Assembly (NCBI GenBank): GCA_963697455.1
Contig: CAVOOI010000007.1
Location: 248,001 to 312,000 of the forward strand
Reading direction: 5' to 3'
Source: JAFEDN01 sp963697455
GTDB taxonomy: Bacteria; Pseudomonadota; Gammaproteobacteria; Coxiellales; Coxiellaceae
Length of the DNA stretch: 64,000 bases
Shown: piece by piece, positions 16,932-28,209 of the stretch
Numbering within the stretch: position 1 is the first letter of the stretch
Layout of the letters: every line of letters starts with the position of its first letter
Made by a program: the position numbers and the translations under genes
The notes under the pieces: model-generated
The model's input: the letters and a program-made list of their open reading frames with translations, nothing else
Database searches by the model: none
Told to the model about the DNA's origin: nothing

Positions 16932-17296
16932 TTAAAGAGGACTAAAAACAATCTTCACCCAGACGATGAATTCAAATAAAATAAACCACGCCATGACTGT
17001 TGGTGCGTTTTCCAGGCCAGTAAACGATTTCAGGGGATGACCAATGCTTGAGTTTGCCGATGTGCTGGAAGATAATCGGCCATGATGCAATAAATAATCA
17101 TCAAAATTGTCCAACGAAAAACAGTGCACATAAACAGCGATGTTGTGAGATAATATGATTCACATCGGATATAAATTCGGGTAGGCGGCATTAAACCCAT
17201 AAATGGGATAAAAATGAGCGTAATGATGACCCGACTTTGACTAAATTTAGGAAATTTTTTTACAGCGAGTAATGATGCGCATATTTTTTCCTCCAC
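16932..17296 (-). pseudogene. Small membrane protein remnant between traG and traD
   Basis: Two overlapping frames together look like one small membrane protein. The first, from GTG 17296, has VIITLIFIPFMGLMPP and a second hydrophobic stretch. The second ends with TVMAWFILFEFIVWVKIVFS just before traD. The frames switch around 17040. No family recognised. Position suggests a minor transfer membrane protein. Confidence 0.35.
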
Positions 17297-17631
17297 AAGG
17301 ATGTTTTATGAAAAGACAAAAATATAAAAAACCCCGTTCTCTTTTATTTAGAATTTTTATTTTCTTAATGAAAATTCCACTTTTTATTTATTAAGTTTGC
17401 TCGCCTTAAATATCAAACCTGATAGAACAGGAACCTGATATTATTGAGGATCTTATATGCACAAGATCCAAGTTTATTTGATTCCAAACCTCCACCGCAG
17501 ACGTAATCCTCGCTAATATTTAAATAGTGATTTATTTTTAAAGTTTAATAATTTGTCAAAGCAGCTTTTACAGTTTCTTGTATAATCTTTGCACCTTGAC
17601 TAGCCGCTAATTCGAAGGATTATTTAAGCTA
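17297..17631. other. A/T-rich intergenic region with one hairpin
   Basis: No gene. GGATCTT/AAGATCC (17448-17454 and 17463-17469) form a perfect 7-bp stem. It is the only long gap inside the transfer operon and might hold a terminator or internal promoter; nothing more can be supported. Confidence 0.4.
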
Positions 17632-19045
17632 TTAAATGCCGACTGAAACCAAACTGCCGATGGCTATTCCCATTGATCCCATAAAACTGAACCAAAATAA
17701 TGGCGCGACAATAATTAGTACACCGACCATCATGTCTACCAGCATTGCATTCGGTGATTGGTGTGAGAACCAACTGTCTCCATATAAAGCTGTCATCAAG
17801 GCTGAATCTGTCCAGCTCACTAAATGCCAGATAAACGTCCAGAATATCAGTGAAAAAATAATGATTGCCGCAGAAATGAAGCTTCCGGCGCGATAGCTGG
17901 TGAACACCAAAGCCAGAGGCAAAAACGTGTAAACCATCAAGAGTAATAATGCTTGGATGATGGGGGCAGATTCTTCCGCAGCATATAATTTCGGATATTG
18001 TTCCGCTTGATGGAACCATGTGCCTAATGCGGTGGCCACATGCGAGTAACCGATATCACCCACCATATTGCTGGCTTTGTCATAACCGGTTGAGCTGTTA
18101 AAAATAATTTTTTTCAACATATCGTCCTGAGTGGTCTCGTCATTGATTGATGCTGGAAAATTCATCCCAAAATCCAACAGAAATGACTGATTCTAATCGA
18201 TTTTTTAAGCCGTATTGAGGGTCATTCCACCAGACGTCACAGGAAGGCGTACCATAAGCGGGCGGATGATCCGCATTGGTATCCGCATTAATATCCTGAG
18301 CAGAATTATAGGGAAAACCTTTCACGGGTTGTCCTGCACTTAAATTCTGATAATAAGTTTGTGAAAATCCATGCGAACCCGGCCATTCGGTATCATTCGC
18401 GCCGTACTCAGTAATCGCCGCCTGAATGGGCGCAAGGGTTGCGCTGTTGTTATGCGTATCGGCCAAATATTGGGTGCGTGCTGGAATAAAACATTCCTGC
18501 TCAAATTCCTGGACTTCCTGCTTGAGTTCGGGATCGGTAATTTTAGCCATATCGACCTGGGAAGTCATTTTGCGTAAATCGGGTGCACACGCAATGAGTG
18601 TATTTGCACCGGAAGTAATTCCTTCGGAAAATGCAATGACGGCGTACCACCAGATCGGTACACGAATATCGCCCGTGGGTACAGTAAAGGCTTGATCATA
18701 GGTCGTGCCGGTATTGCCGGGATGATACGTGCTGGATTGGCCGTTAGTTTGACAGAGCGGCGTGTAGTAAAGCACCGTCGGGTCAAGCGTCAAAGCGGGA
18801 GAAACCGCAAAGAAAATAAATAATAATGCGCTGATAAAATCCACTTCCATGCGTCGTAATGAAGTACTGCCTGCATCTTTGGTTTCTTGTGACGTATACG
18901 GGTGCGTGATATTACGTAATACAATCCCAATAAAGGGTAAAAATGCCAGTCCGGTTTGCGACAGTAAATCCCAGATGTCATCGTATAACTGCCAGCCGAG
19001 TAGGGTGGTATATAATTCAGGATAAGATTGAACGCCGAGTGTCAT
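17632..19045 (-). pseudogene. TraG-like conjugal transfer membrane protein, one frameshift
   Basis: Starting at ATG 19045 (MTLGVQSYPELYTTLLGW), the protein has the TraG N-terminal family pattern: LAFLPFIGIVLRN, FISALLFIFFAVSPALTL, then a periplasmic region with SCDVWWNDPQYGLKNRL. The last third is in another frame: PIIQALLLLMVYTFLPLALV, ISAAIIIFSLIFWTFIWHLV and VGVLIIVAPLFWFSFMGSMG are membrane helices. The frames switch near 18165-18185. Restored length is about 470 residues, normal for this ICE protein. It probably takes part in mating-pair stabilisation in the inner membrane. Confidence 0.82.
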
Positions 19046-19046
19046 C

Positions 19047-20554
19047 TTAATGCCCTCCCTGTGGATGAGCGGAAATCGCGCCGTTTTCCATGAGCGGTTG
19101 TGCATTGTTGATCTGGCCGACTCCAAACGCCTGACCTTGTTGACCATTGGAGTAATTCAGGATATTCAGTAACGTATCCGACATCATTTGCTTGCGCACT
19201 TGCGCTTCAAAACTGAGTGAACGCAATTCACTGTCTAAAACCGTCATTTTATCCTGTAGAATAAATTGAGCGGGACGATTGACGGCAATCGGTGGCGTTT
19301 GTCGGCCTATTTGTAAAATATCGCGCGCCATGAGCGCTTTTTCCATCAAGCGTTGCAGAGCCACTTCTTGCGCCAGTTTGTGCGTGACAATGCCCTGTTG
19401 CGAAACATCTATATTTTGTATGGCGTGGATGGCCGTTGGGCTGATGACCAAATCATTCGCAGAAACCGCCAATAAATTGTCTTTGCTTAAAGAGGCTGAA
19501 CCGGACACTAACGCTTGTAACCGTTGGTTAATCGTATCGACGCAATCATTATTATTTTGCGTGGTGCAGATCGTCATCCAGGGTAATAAACCTCGCCCCG
19601 CCACCGTGCCTTGTCCCGCTTTGCAGCTTGAATCCGTGCAGGTGGTGATGTTCTGATCTCCTAACACACCAGTGATCCAGGTGATGCATCGGCGGGAGTG
19701 GGAAATTGATTCGCCAGATCGCTGTTGGTGGGCGCGGCTTGATCACTGGTTAAATCCCGATTCAATAAAGCGTTATAACCGGCTTTCGTGGTATCGGCGA
19801 TGACATGGACGGGCGGTTGGTTTTTACCGGCAGCGTGCAGGGAACCATCGCTGAAGGATTTTCCCTGCACCCAAACCACACCATCGTTGCCAGCGTCTTG
19901 CGTGATTTCTTCATTCGCCGCATTAATGTCTTCATCGCCCGTGGCGGTCAGTGATAAATGCGATTTCCAGGAATCTCCAATAGAGAGCGTTGCCCAATCT
20001 TCGTAGGGATTTTTACCTTGGGCAATTTGATCTTTGGTTTCCTGGCAGGATTTGACGGAAGCGTCAATAATGGTGTGCGCACTGATCAATGAATTATTGA
20101 GCAGATTGTACAATGTCGGATTCGCTAACGCTAAAAAATACATCGGCATTTCCGCCAGGCTGCCGGTCGCATTGGCAATCAGGCTTTCCGTGAGATTATT
20201 CACACTGTCTTCCAGATCATTCAACGTATTGCTGATAGAAATAGCGGGATTATACATGCCGCACTGATTACCCAGCCCTAAATTGGCCTGCACGGATAAA
20301 TCAATGGGCGTGCTGTAGGGTGCAACCGGCAACCGGTAATCACTTCCCCCGCCCATTTGATAATAAAAATGATTAATGTTGTTGCCGGTGGGAATAATGC
20401 TGGATGCCCCTGCCATGAAGGGCGTTAAACCAATTAAAAAACACCACAGCTTTTTCCGCGATTTTTTGCGGGTAAAGCCAAAATACGATTGTCCTAATCG
20501 TCGATGTTCTTTTTTTAAAATGGTTCGAGGGGGAGAGGCGGATAATTCTTTCAA
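19047..20554 (-). pseudogene. ICE protein TIGR03755/PFL_4711 family, one frameshift
   Basis: An N-terminal signal segment (KKLWCFLIGLTPFMAGASS) is followed by family features YYQMGGGSDYRLPVAP, LGLGNQCGMYNPAISISN and YEDWATLSIGDSWKS. Near residue 290 the frame ends SPGSLVC; the other frame carries on WITGVLGDQNITTC and RGLLPWMTICTTQ to a C-terminal INNAQPLMENGAISAHPQ. One missing base near 19679-19687 explains the break. It is a periplasmic transfer protein of unknown biochemical role, followed after one nucleotide by the TraG-like gene. The apparent start is a TTG overlapping the stop of a small Lys-rich frame, which leaves the N-terminus uncertain. Confidence 0.85.
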
Positions 20555-20736
20555 TATTTTTGATCGTTTATTTTTCTCAAGTTTTTTCCGTTTATCTGCT
20601 TATTCTGCTTATTTTTTTTATTCTGTTTCTTTTGTTGTAATCGTTTTTGTCGTTTTGTTTTATTATCCAATGATGTCATCAATTCTATTCCCCATCGGTT
20701 GATTGTTTTAAACATTTCCTTTGTCTTCATCATCAT
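20551..20736 (-). CDS. Small Lys-rich open frame inside the transfer operon
   Basis: 61 codons beginning ATGATGATG directly after the TAA of the upstream gene and ending in a TGA that overlaps the TTG of the next. The product is mostly Lys, Gln and Asn. It could be a coupled leader peptide, an extension of the next protein if a base is missing, or chance. No family. Confidence 0.3.
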   Translation of the reverse strand: MMMKTKEMFKTINRWGIELMTSLDNKTKRQKRLQQKKQNKKNKQNKQINGKNLRKINDQKY

Positions 20737-21752
20737 TTAAACCACCACTTTATCTATAAAAATGCTGCCCGGCGCAGGAATACAGCCCTGATATTGCCGC
20801 CATAATACCCACACATACGCACCTTGCGCCGGAGTGGTGACGTGTTCTCCGTAATTAGACGATTGACCGAATACCCCACAACTGGTTTCCAGTGTGGGAT
20901 AAATCAGTTGAAATTGTGTTTGATTATTATTTTCCTGAATCACCGCTGCGGTAACATTCCGTACCGCAAACCGTGGGCAACGGTTGATGCAAATGTCCCC
21001 AGGCATTGGAAGCGGTCAATAACTGGCTGGCGCGTTGAGCGATGACGGCGGCGGCTTTGGCGTCATTACCGGTAATCACTTTGCCTTCAAAGGGGTAGGC
21101 TCCACCCCATACCGTGGCTCCTTTGCCAACGGTATGCGTAATATCTTCCCCATAAGCCATCGCCTGTTCAGGTATCGCTAACGGCGGAAATCCTCGCCAT
21201 AACACGCTGTCGAGCATGGATTGAAAATAAGGTTGCAAGGGTATCGCCGCCGCCGGCAATAACATCGGTGTGGTGGGTAGCGTGGCGATGGCGGGATTGC
21301 CAATGACATCGGCTTCCTTGAAAAAAACATGCTGTTCCATGGGCTGATGAAAACTGTGTTGACCGCCGCCGGCGATCATGCCGCCGGTCACGACTGAAAT
21401 TAAACCAACTTGTGCTTCAGCGGCAGCCGTATCGAGGGTGACATTCATTTCCAGCCAGGGATTATCATGGGGTTCATTGAACACGCTGACCACCGCATCG
21501 GGTAAATAATGTTGCACATACGGCGTGGTGATGATGCTTCCGGTGGCGTTTAACCAGAAACAGGAGCCTTTGATTTCGTAATGTAAACAGGCCGGTAATC
21601 CAGCCATTGTTTCCGCAATAATTTCCGCACTGTTGGTGCTGGAAAAGGCGGGAGAAGTCAGTAATACTAAACACAATAAATACGCTCCAGGATTTCACGC
21701 ATTTTTTGTCAGGATTTAAGGCGAAATTCTTTTTAAAATCGGGTTTATTCAT
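20737..21752 (-). pseudogene. ICE protein TIGR03756/PFL_4710 family, two frameshifts
   Basis: The body reads LPACLHYEIKGSCFWLNATG, VQHYLPDAVVSVFNEPHDNP and AMAYGEDITHTVGKGATVWG, the family pattern of this exported transfer protein. ATG 21752 opens MNKPDFKKNFALNPDKKC in another frame; removing one base near 21686-21692 joins it to AYLLCLVLLTSPAFSS and completes a signal peptide. A second shift at a GGGG run (20997-21000) moves to the last 80 codons, including LETSCGVFG and YVWVLWRQYQGC. Total length (1,016 nt) fits two extra bases. It begins inside the end of the ATPase gene. Confidence 0.82.
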
Positions 21753-24544
21753 CGCTCAATTCCTCCGTGGGTTTTTCCATCATTTTTTGGGCAATATATT
21801 TGACGGCATCCATCTCGGATTTTTTCAGTTTTTTCATGAGTAACCGGCGCTGATGTTTTTCCACTTGTTCGGTCGCCGCCATCGCTAAATACAACCGGGG
21901 CGGCACATTGCGAAACAATCCCTGTAATCGGGGACTGAGGAGAACACCTTCGGTATATTTGCCTTTTTCCTTGCGCGCCGATAAAAACAAAGCCCGCTGC
22001 TCTTCGGTTAACGTTTTAAATCGCTCGATCTGCTCAATCTCATCGGGTGGTAAGGCCAGACACATCCAGGTTTCCAGTAAGGAAAGCATCTTGCGGGATT
22101 CATCGGCAAAATCCTTGAGATTTTGGGTCGCTACCCACAGCCACAATCCTAATTTTCGCCCCATCTTCGCAATGCGGGTTTGAATAGACGCTAATAAAGG
22201 CAGTTTGCTGAAGAGATGATTTTCATCGAAGATCGTGACAATCGGGCGATGACTGTATTGATTGGCTTCCGCCAGGGTCAGGATTTTGCTGACCACTCCG
22301 GCAAATGCAATTGAGCGCGGGGCTTCATAGCCTTCCTGCGCAAACAGTCCAAAATCCACGACCGTGACATCGGCCAAAGGCCAGGGGTCGCCGGGCTGAT
22401 TGAGGAACTGGCTGATGGTGGGGTCTTTGATAAAATAACGTAGGCTGCTCATCATCTCGCGGATTTTCTGACATTGCAGTAGATCGCGTTGCGGGTCGCA
22501 GCGTTCGGCCAATTGCTCAAAAGCTGCGACAATATCCGCCGCGATCATTTGGGGGCGTCCGGCTTGGCGTACCGTTTCTGCCGCGAGAATAATGGCGTCC
22601 ATAATTAACATGCGGTCAGCGCGACGGATACGATCTTCTTCTTTCGGCTCGCCGCCGGTAATCATCACCAAGGCCGCCAGCACCATTTCACCCAAAATAT
22701 CCCGGCTTTCAGCGTGATCGTCGATGTCCTCTCTCTTCTTCTTCAGTATTTTCCCCGGTTTCCTGCGATAATCGCGCTTCAGTGGTCATCATCCATTGTG
22801 TGCGTTGTGCGGCTTCCAGAGCTTCGATTTGATCAAGGACTTGTAATCCCGCCGCAAACGGATTTAAGGACACCGGGTGCGCTGGATTAATTTTCACTTT
22901 ATTGACGCTCAAACCCAGGCTGGTGCAATAATCGGCGAGTAAATCAAAAGAGCCACCGGCTTCGATAATAAAAAATCGGGGTTTATACAACGCCAGAGCG
23001 TGCATCACCAGAAAATTCAAAGTATTGGATTTTCCCGTACCAGTTTCACCCAGCAATAAAAAATGAGAATTCTTGGTTTTATCCTGAAAGAGATCATACA
23101 ACCACGGTTCGCCACCGCGATTAAACATAATCATGCCGGGATTTGGCGTGCCGCGACTGCGGCCATAAAAAGGCAGCAATTTGGCAATATCGCTTAAGGC
23201 CACGTATTGAGAACGGTAATGATATTTTTTATCTTTTTCAAAATCGTAGGCCATCGGTAAATAACGTAAATACGCATCAATGGGGTAGAGTTCATCGTCG
23301 GTAATGACTTTAATGCCGTTATTATTGAGCAGGGTAGCCACCTGTGCTTCCCGGTCTTTCAGTTGTTCGGAGTCTTTACCGCGAATATAAACGGCCATGA
23401 CCAGCGGGAAAATGGGGTCGTTATTGGCGATGGCGTGTTCAGCCATGTCTACCTGTTCTTTAACTTTGAGTGCTTGCGCATGGCGTCCCACGGCGCTATC
23501 GCGGACGGATTTTAAATGATACTCGACTTCACTTTGTGCCTGATTCACAATCGCCATCGAAAAAATACTGCCTTCGGGTAAACGGTCGAGTAAATGAAAA
23601 ACTTTATCATCAGTTTCCCGTCGGCGTTCGGCGCTTAAATGCCCGATGATCGGATCGGCGCTCATGCCCTGAATGGTCATCACCTGATGGGGCAGTCCAT
23701 CGAATACCCATCCTTTGGTAAATGATTCTGGGGTGGAAAAAAATAACTGCTCGGAAAAATCCCATCCCATCGGTTGATGTTCCGCCGTAGGGAAAATAAA
23801 TTCCTGATTCGCACTTTTTTTAGGATTCAACCACTTGACCATCCATTGAAAAAAAGCTGCTGGTGTCAACCTTTTGACACCGAGTCCGCAAGCGCGCCAT
23901 TGATCGCTTAATTTGCGGGAAATTTTTTTAATCTCTTCCCCATTCGCTTGACGGGCTTTTTGCTTTTTTTCCCGTGAAGCGTGCGATGATTTTTTATCCG
24001 TCTCGCGCCGGTATAAAAAAACAAATACCCGCCAGACACCGCCGCGAAATACCTGTTGCGTGACCTGGCTGTCCACAAAAATTCCTTCCGGTCGACTGAC
24101 ATAATCTAAATGGGATTTTAAAGTGGCGAGATGTGCTTGCACCAAAGGCTCGGAGTGCCGTTCGGGTTCAATGGCGGCCTGAACCGTTTGCATCAACGGC
24201 GTTAAAGACGGTTCCCGCATCACAAACACCTGCAAAATCCAGGGAGACTGTTTTTCTTGAGGAATGGCATTTTGTATAGACTCTTTGAAAGCCTGAGAGA
24301 TTTTTTCCATCATCACTGCCGGGCGCGCTTCGCAGGGCAGGGGTGTAATTTCAAAACCCACGCCCAGGCTGGCGTTATCTTCGAGTAAAAATAGCTTATG
24401 TTTCTCGTCATAATCCCGCCAGGGCAAATAACGGGCTAGTGAAGGGTGTTTTTGATAACCCCGTTCAATGTCGGCAACGGAAATCATCGGCGGTTTTTTC
24501 AAAAGAGGTTGTTTATCTGTCAGAAATGAGAAGACGGTTTTCAT
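21745..24544 (-). pseudogene. Conjugative transfer ATPase, VirB4/TraC-like (TIGR03744), one frameshift
   Basis: This is the motor of the mating-pair apparatus. The first 611 codons contain LARYLPWRDYDEKHKLFLLE, a VirB4 N-domain, and Walker A LLLGETGTGKSNTLNFL near residue 500. The frame then ends in an Arg-rich run; the other frame supplies PIVTIFDENHLFSKLP (Walker B with catalytic Glu) and LGLWLWVATQNLKDFADESR. The switch lies at 22729-22745 in a GA-dinucleotide run: one extra GA unit would restore EEEEREDIDDHAESRDILGE. Restored size about 933 residues, normal for the family. Starts at an ATGA overlap with the lipoprotein gene. Without repair, the motor is cut before Walker B. Confidence 0.9.
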
Positions 24545-24981
24545 GACTGAAGTTTCTCCCCGTTAACAGGGTTGGTCATTAATGGGAGTGCGTAATAATT
24601 CCGGGGATAGGCGGAAAATGCTGTCCAGTAACCGGGAACAGGCAGCATTTCTGCTCCGGCTAAATGAGGGAAGATATAGAGTTTCAGCTCGGGATTATCG
24701 AGTAAGGAAAAGGTGGGTGATGCTACACTGGACGGCAATGAACTGCTTGAAAAAGCAGTGGATTGACGTGACGTCACGGTAGGAGATGTGTCCGTGACGG
24801 TTTTAACAGCATCGTTCCTTGCTGTTGCAGTGCGATCACCCAAATCGTCATAAATGCTTTCCATGGTCGGCCCATTGTCGGGAATGATATTACCGGCCAC
24901 GTGCGAACAGGCCACCGTCAATAGACTGCTAATCGAGATCAGTAGTCCTGACAGAATTATTTTTTTGTTTATTTTGTGCAT
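24541..24981 (-). CDS. Conjugal transfer lipoprotein, TIGR03751 family
   Basis: 146 residues from ATG 24981 (AGGGAGG ribosome site). A lipoprotein signal ends in the lipobox LTVACS, and IIPDNGPTMESIYDDLGD is the family hallmark. Ser/Thr-rich middle. It is anchored in the outer membrane and thought to act like VirB7 in the core complex. The 5' end overlaps the TIGR03752 gene by 53 nt and the 3' end overlaps the ATPase start. Intact. Confidence 0.88.
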   Translation of the reverse strand: MHKINKKIILSGLLISISSLLTVACSHVAGNIIPDNGPTMESIYDDLGDRTATARNDAVKTVTDTSPTVTSRQSTAFSSSSLPSSVASPTFSLLDNPELKLYIFPHLAGAEMLPVPGYWTAFSAYPRNYYALPLMTNPVNGEKLQS

Positions 24982-26219
24982 ACACAATTTTCCTCCCTTG
25001 TAAGTCATAATCAATTAGAATTTCTTTAGCAAAATTAACAACAACGGTTTGTGAACGGTTATTTTTGGGGTCTACGGTCGGTACATACACAGCGTCAAAC
25101 GATTGTTCTTCGCGATCATGCCACCACTGCTGGACTTGCCCCATCGCATTATTGGCGGATTGTCCGGCGACAAATGCGCCCATCGAACCGGTAACAGAGG
25201 CGGTGCTGTTACCATTACTACCGATATTGGAAGTCGTTTGTGATTGCGCAAACGCATTCGCTGCTCCTTGCGCTGCACCCAGGGCGACGTTAATGCCAAC
25301 GTAGGCCGGGGCATTGGTAATGAGCTTCCCACGAATAAAGGGATTGCCGGTGGCATCCGATAAATACCCTAACGCATTTTCTTTGGTGTAGCGGCCAATA
25401 TTATTGTCATTCGAGGTCGTGGTTGAAATCGTACCATCATTAAATACAAATGTGAGGGAAGTCACCCAGCCGCGCACGCTCACCAGATTAAGATCACCTT
25501 CGGTGTAGCCGCTGACGATCATCTGGCGTAAATTGGGTACACGTAATCCATTGGCTGCTAAGGTGTCATCGGAAAAAACGATTTTAAAGGGGTAGGGGTC
25601 AGTGACAACACCTTTCACGGGAATGCGCCCCACCAATGCCGTCATCAACCGGTTTTGCACCGCAGTGGCATTGGCTGGAATCGTGTAAAAAGGTTTTGGT
25701 ATTAAAGCGGCATGAGACTGATCATTACCACTGGTATTTTTTTCCAGTTTTGATGAAAGAGAATTAGCGTGCAGTGATTCGGCCAATTCGGGTACGGTCT
25801 GAATGGGTTGTGCCACATCTGACTGTTGGATTTTCCGATGCGGGATGAGCTGTCAATGCCTCTATCTGCGATTGCAATTGCGTGACCGTGGTGGTTAACG
25901 TGGAGGTATTTTTATCGGTTTTTTCCTGTAATTGCTGTAGCAATGCCTTATTATCTTGTTGGAGTTTGGTGTTATCTTCGACGATGGCTTTGACGCGCTG
26001 TTCGGTCGATGACCATTGCACCGTTAACGTATCCAACGATTCCGCCGCACTATCCTGAGAGGCGGTATTCACCACGGTATGCGATGACGTCATCAACGGT
26101 TTTTTGACGACAGGAGTTGAAGGATGATGAGTGGAAAGATAGTAGATCAACGCGCCTAAGATGACTACACCCGGTACAGCACTCCATTTTAATAACGGAT
26201 TAGTTTTATGCGCGGCCAT
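24929..26219 (-). pseudogene. VirB10-like ICE protein, TIGR03752 family, one frameshift
   Basis: The N-terminal frame has one membrane helix (AVPGVVILGALIYYL) and a coiled coil of about 70 residues. The C-terminal frame starts in the middle of the linker and has TALVGRIPVKGVVTDPYPFK, LNLVSVRGWVTSLTFVFNDG, NVALGAAQGAANAFAQSQ and a final DYDLQGRKIVYAQ: a TrbI/VirB10-like barrel spanning to the outer membrane. The frames switch around 25831-25845 next to a short A run. The 1,291-nt length fits one extra base. Start ATG 26219 follows GGAGACTGTCATC and overlaps the previous gene. Confidence 0.85.
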
Positions 26220-27192
26220 GATGACAGTCTCCTAAAGCTTGTTCAAAAGAATCATTGGAAATTAAAAATAAGGTGGTGCTGTCCGCTGGTTTATGACCGG
26301 TGGGTTGTAGTACCTCACGGGGATACACCATCGCGGCACGCCAATGTCCGCAGAGATCGTGTGTCAAATCCAGCGTAGTGAGATGAGGTGAGGGGTTGCG
26401 TAGCTCAACAGCGGTAATTACCGTGTCGTCTCGAATCCAGGATGCCAGTGGATGGGCAAATACGGCATCACTGTAAAATAAGCCGGATATCCAAAATCCC
26501 GTGTGCATGGGTGAACGGTTAAAATCGAAGTGATTGGATAACAGATAATTGGGCGCATAGAGCTGTTGCCAGACCCATCGCATGTCTTGCACCCACTCAT
26601 CAGCGGAGACTGACGAAACAGCATTGTAGGATAAGAGGCTGTTCTCCGCAGAGGCCATTACCGGGTTGTTATGATCAGGCAAATCATTTTCCGCCATCGC
26701 AGAGTTGGATAAAAGCGGTTGATGGGCTGCTACCCTGATTTTAATGGTATCGGCTGTTGATTGTGTGTTGTTGTTTGAATCCGTCATCACATCCAAAAAA
26801 ATAATCTGATGGCTGTTTTTGAGCGTGATATAAATTCGGGTTTTTTGTTCAAACGGTTTTAGCGCGGTCAAATAAACGCTTTGATGATCATTGATCACCT
26901 GACATTGATCGGTCGTCAATTGACTGTTGACATCCACCTGTACCGGTTCGGGAAAAATCAGGCGTTTTTCCTGACGCAGTGGCAAGGTCAAGATGAGCGG
27001 ATTGCCTTGCCAAACCCAGTTGGTGACAATTTGAGTGTCGTGCGGTAAAGCGGCGCGTAACGCCTGTTCATCTTGCGCACTGAGCGTTAAAGCACTGACA
27101 GGAACCAGAGGTTTAGCCCAGGCTGCTAAAGGACAGATTAATAAACTCATCAAACCACTAATGAATATTTTAGAATTTAAAAAACGTTTCAC
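26206..27192 (-). CDS. VirB9-like ICE protein, TIGR03749 family
   Basis: 328 residues with a signal peptide (FISGLMSLLICPLAAWA). The N-terminal half is beta-rich (VNSQLTTDQCQVINDHQSVYL), and YPREVLQPTGHKPADSTTLFL near the end is the conserved family segment. In MPF-G systems this periplasmic protein occupies the VirB9 position of the core complex (known from comparative work; placement here from gene order). Overlaps the next gene by 14 nt. No damage. Confidence 0.88.
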   Translation of the reverse strand: MKRFLNSKIFISGLMSLLICPLAAWAKPLVPVSALTLSAQDEQALRAALPHDTQIVTNWVWQGNPLILTLPLRQEKRLIFPEPVQVDVNSQLTTDQCQVINDHQSVYLTALKPFEQKTRIYITLKNSHQIIFLDVMTDSNNNTQSTADTIKIRVAAHQPLLSNSAMAENDLPDHNNPVMASAENSLLSYNAVSSVSADEWVQDMRWVWQQLYAPNYLLSNHFDFNRSPMHTGFWISGLFYSDAVFAHPLASWIRDDTVITAVELRNPSPHLTTLDLTHDLCGHWRAAMVYPREVLQPTGHKPADSTTLFLISNDSFEQALGDCHHGRA

Positions 27193-27219
27193 CGATTTTA
27201 CTCCTTGTTTGCAGACTCA

Positions 27220-27846
27220 TTAAATGTAAGTTTTGCCTCGAACGGGAGGCGTCATAAATCCAGCCAACGCCAGTCCATACGGGTTATCGTTGTGCGAGAC
27301 TTCCCGGCGCGTTATTTTCAGGGGATACAGTATTTCCACATCTTTGACCGGCTGGTTATTCTTAAATTCCATGAGCCGTACACTGAGATCGACTTCCCAG
27401 GTATCCGCACCAATTTTTTTGACGTTTTCGGGGGAATAAGCCGCACCAGAAATCCCCTGCATGAAACGTTGACGCTGCAACTGCCCGGTGGCTTTCAGCT
27501 CGGCCAGTTCCTGCAATAAGGATTGCTGAAATCCGGGTGTTAAATAAGCCGCATAGGTTTTAATATTTTTAGCGTAATTTTGCCCTGAATCTTCCGGCCA
27601 ATAATTAATTTCTTGCCAGAGTTCATACGCAAAGCTATAAATTAAAGAATTGGGTACTTCAGAAACCTTAATGGTTGCGCCATTAGATATATCCGGTGGA
27701 ATATAAATCCGCAAATGAGAGGGCGCGGTCATCCAGCCAGCGGCCAGAATAATGCACAATACAAACAATAGCCCAATACCGCCACGCAGCGTGCGAATCA
27801 ACATCAGATCGCGATCTTCTTTTTTCCAGGCATTAAAGTTAAGCAT
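27220..27846 (-). CDS. VirB8-like inner-membrane ICE protein, TIGR03746/PFL_4703 family
   Basis: 208 residues from ATG 27846 (CAGGAGGACAC ribosome site). It reads MLNFNAWKKEDRDLMLIRTL, one membrane helix (GIGLLFVLCIILAAGW), then a periplasmic domain with IYIPPDISNGATIKVSE and a conserved YAAYLTPGFQQSLLQEL. The protein is thought to nucleate the channel. The start overlaps the end of the TIGR03750 gene by 8 nt. Intact. Confidence 0.88.
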   Translation of the reverse strand: MLNFNAWKKEDRDLMLIRTLRGGIGLLFVLCIILAAGWMTAPSHLRIYIPPDISNGATIKVSEVPNSLIYSFAYELWQEINYWPEDSGQNYAKNIKTYAAYLTPGFQQSLLQELAELKATGQLQRQRFMQGISGAAYSPENVKKIGADTWEVDLSVRLMEFKNNQPVKDVEILYPLKITRREVSHNDNPYGLALAGFMTPPVRGKTYI

Positions 27847-28192
27847 GTGTCCTCCTGACCGACCAGCGGCCTTCTCGTAGCACATAAGGCGTTTGCCATA
27901 AATGTTGTGTGAGTGACCCCAGGGCGATGTGCTTTAAAAACAGATGAAAATAATAGCCGTAGGGCTTTCCGGTTTTAAGTTTTTGCAATCGGCCTAGAAA
28001 GAATCGTGAAATATGCACAAACGACAATAAAATGATGGCGATACCAATAGACGCATAACCGAACAACAGCCGAGTCAGTAGTGATAAGCCACTGCCGCCG
28101 ATAATTAATACCGACAGGCTGACGATCAGTAATTCAAACAGCGTGCAATCTTTGTAGATCGGCATTTTGTGATTAATGTGCGTGAGAATCAT
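27839..28192 (-). CDS. Inner-membrane ICE protein, TIGR03750 family
   Basis: 117 residues; two membrane helices (FELLIVSLSVLIIGGSGLSL and YASIGIAIILLSFVHI) followed by a conserved basic tail with GKPYGYYFHLFLKHIALG. VirB3-like size and position. AAAAAAGGAAAAAATATG gives the start. Tightly packed between the pilin-like and VirB8-like genes. Confidence 0.86.
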   Translation of the reverse strand: MILTHINHKMPIYKDCTLFELLIVSLSVLIIGGSGLSLLTRLLFGYASIGIAIILLSFVHISRFFLGRLQKLKTGKPYGYYFHLFLKHIALGSLTQHLWQTPYVLREGRWSVRRTHA

Positions 28193-28209
28193 ATTTTTTC
28201 CTTTTTTTC

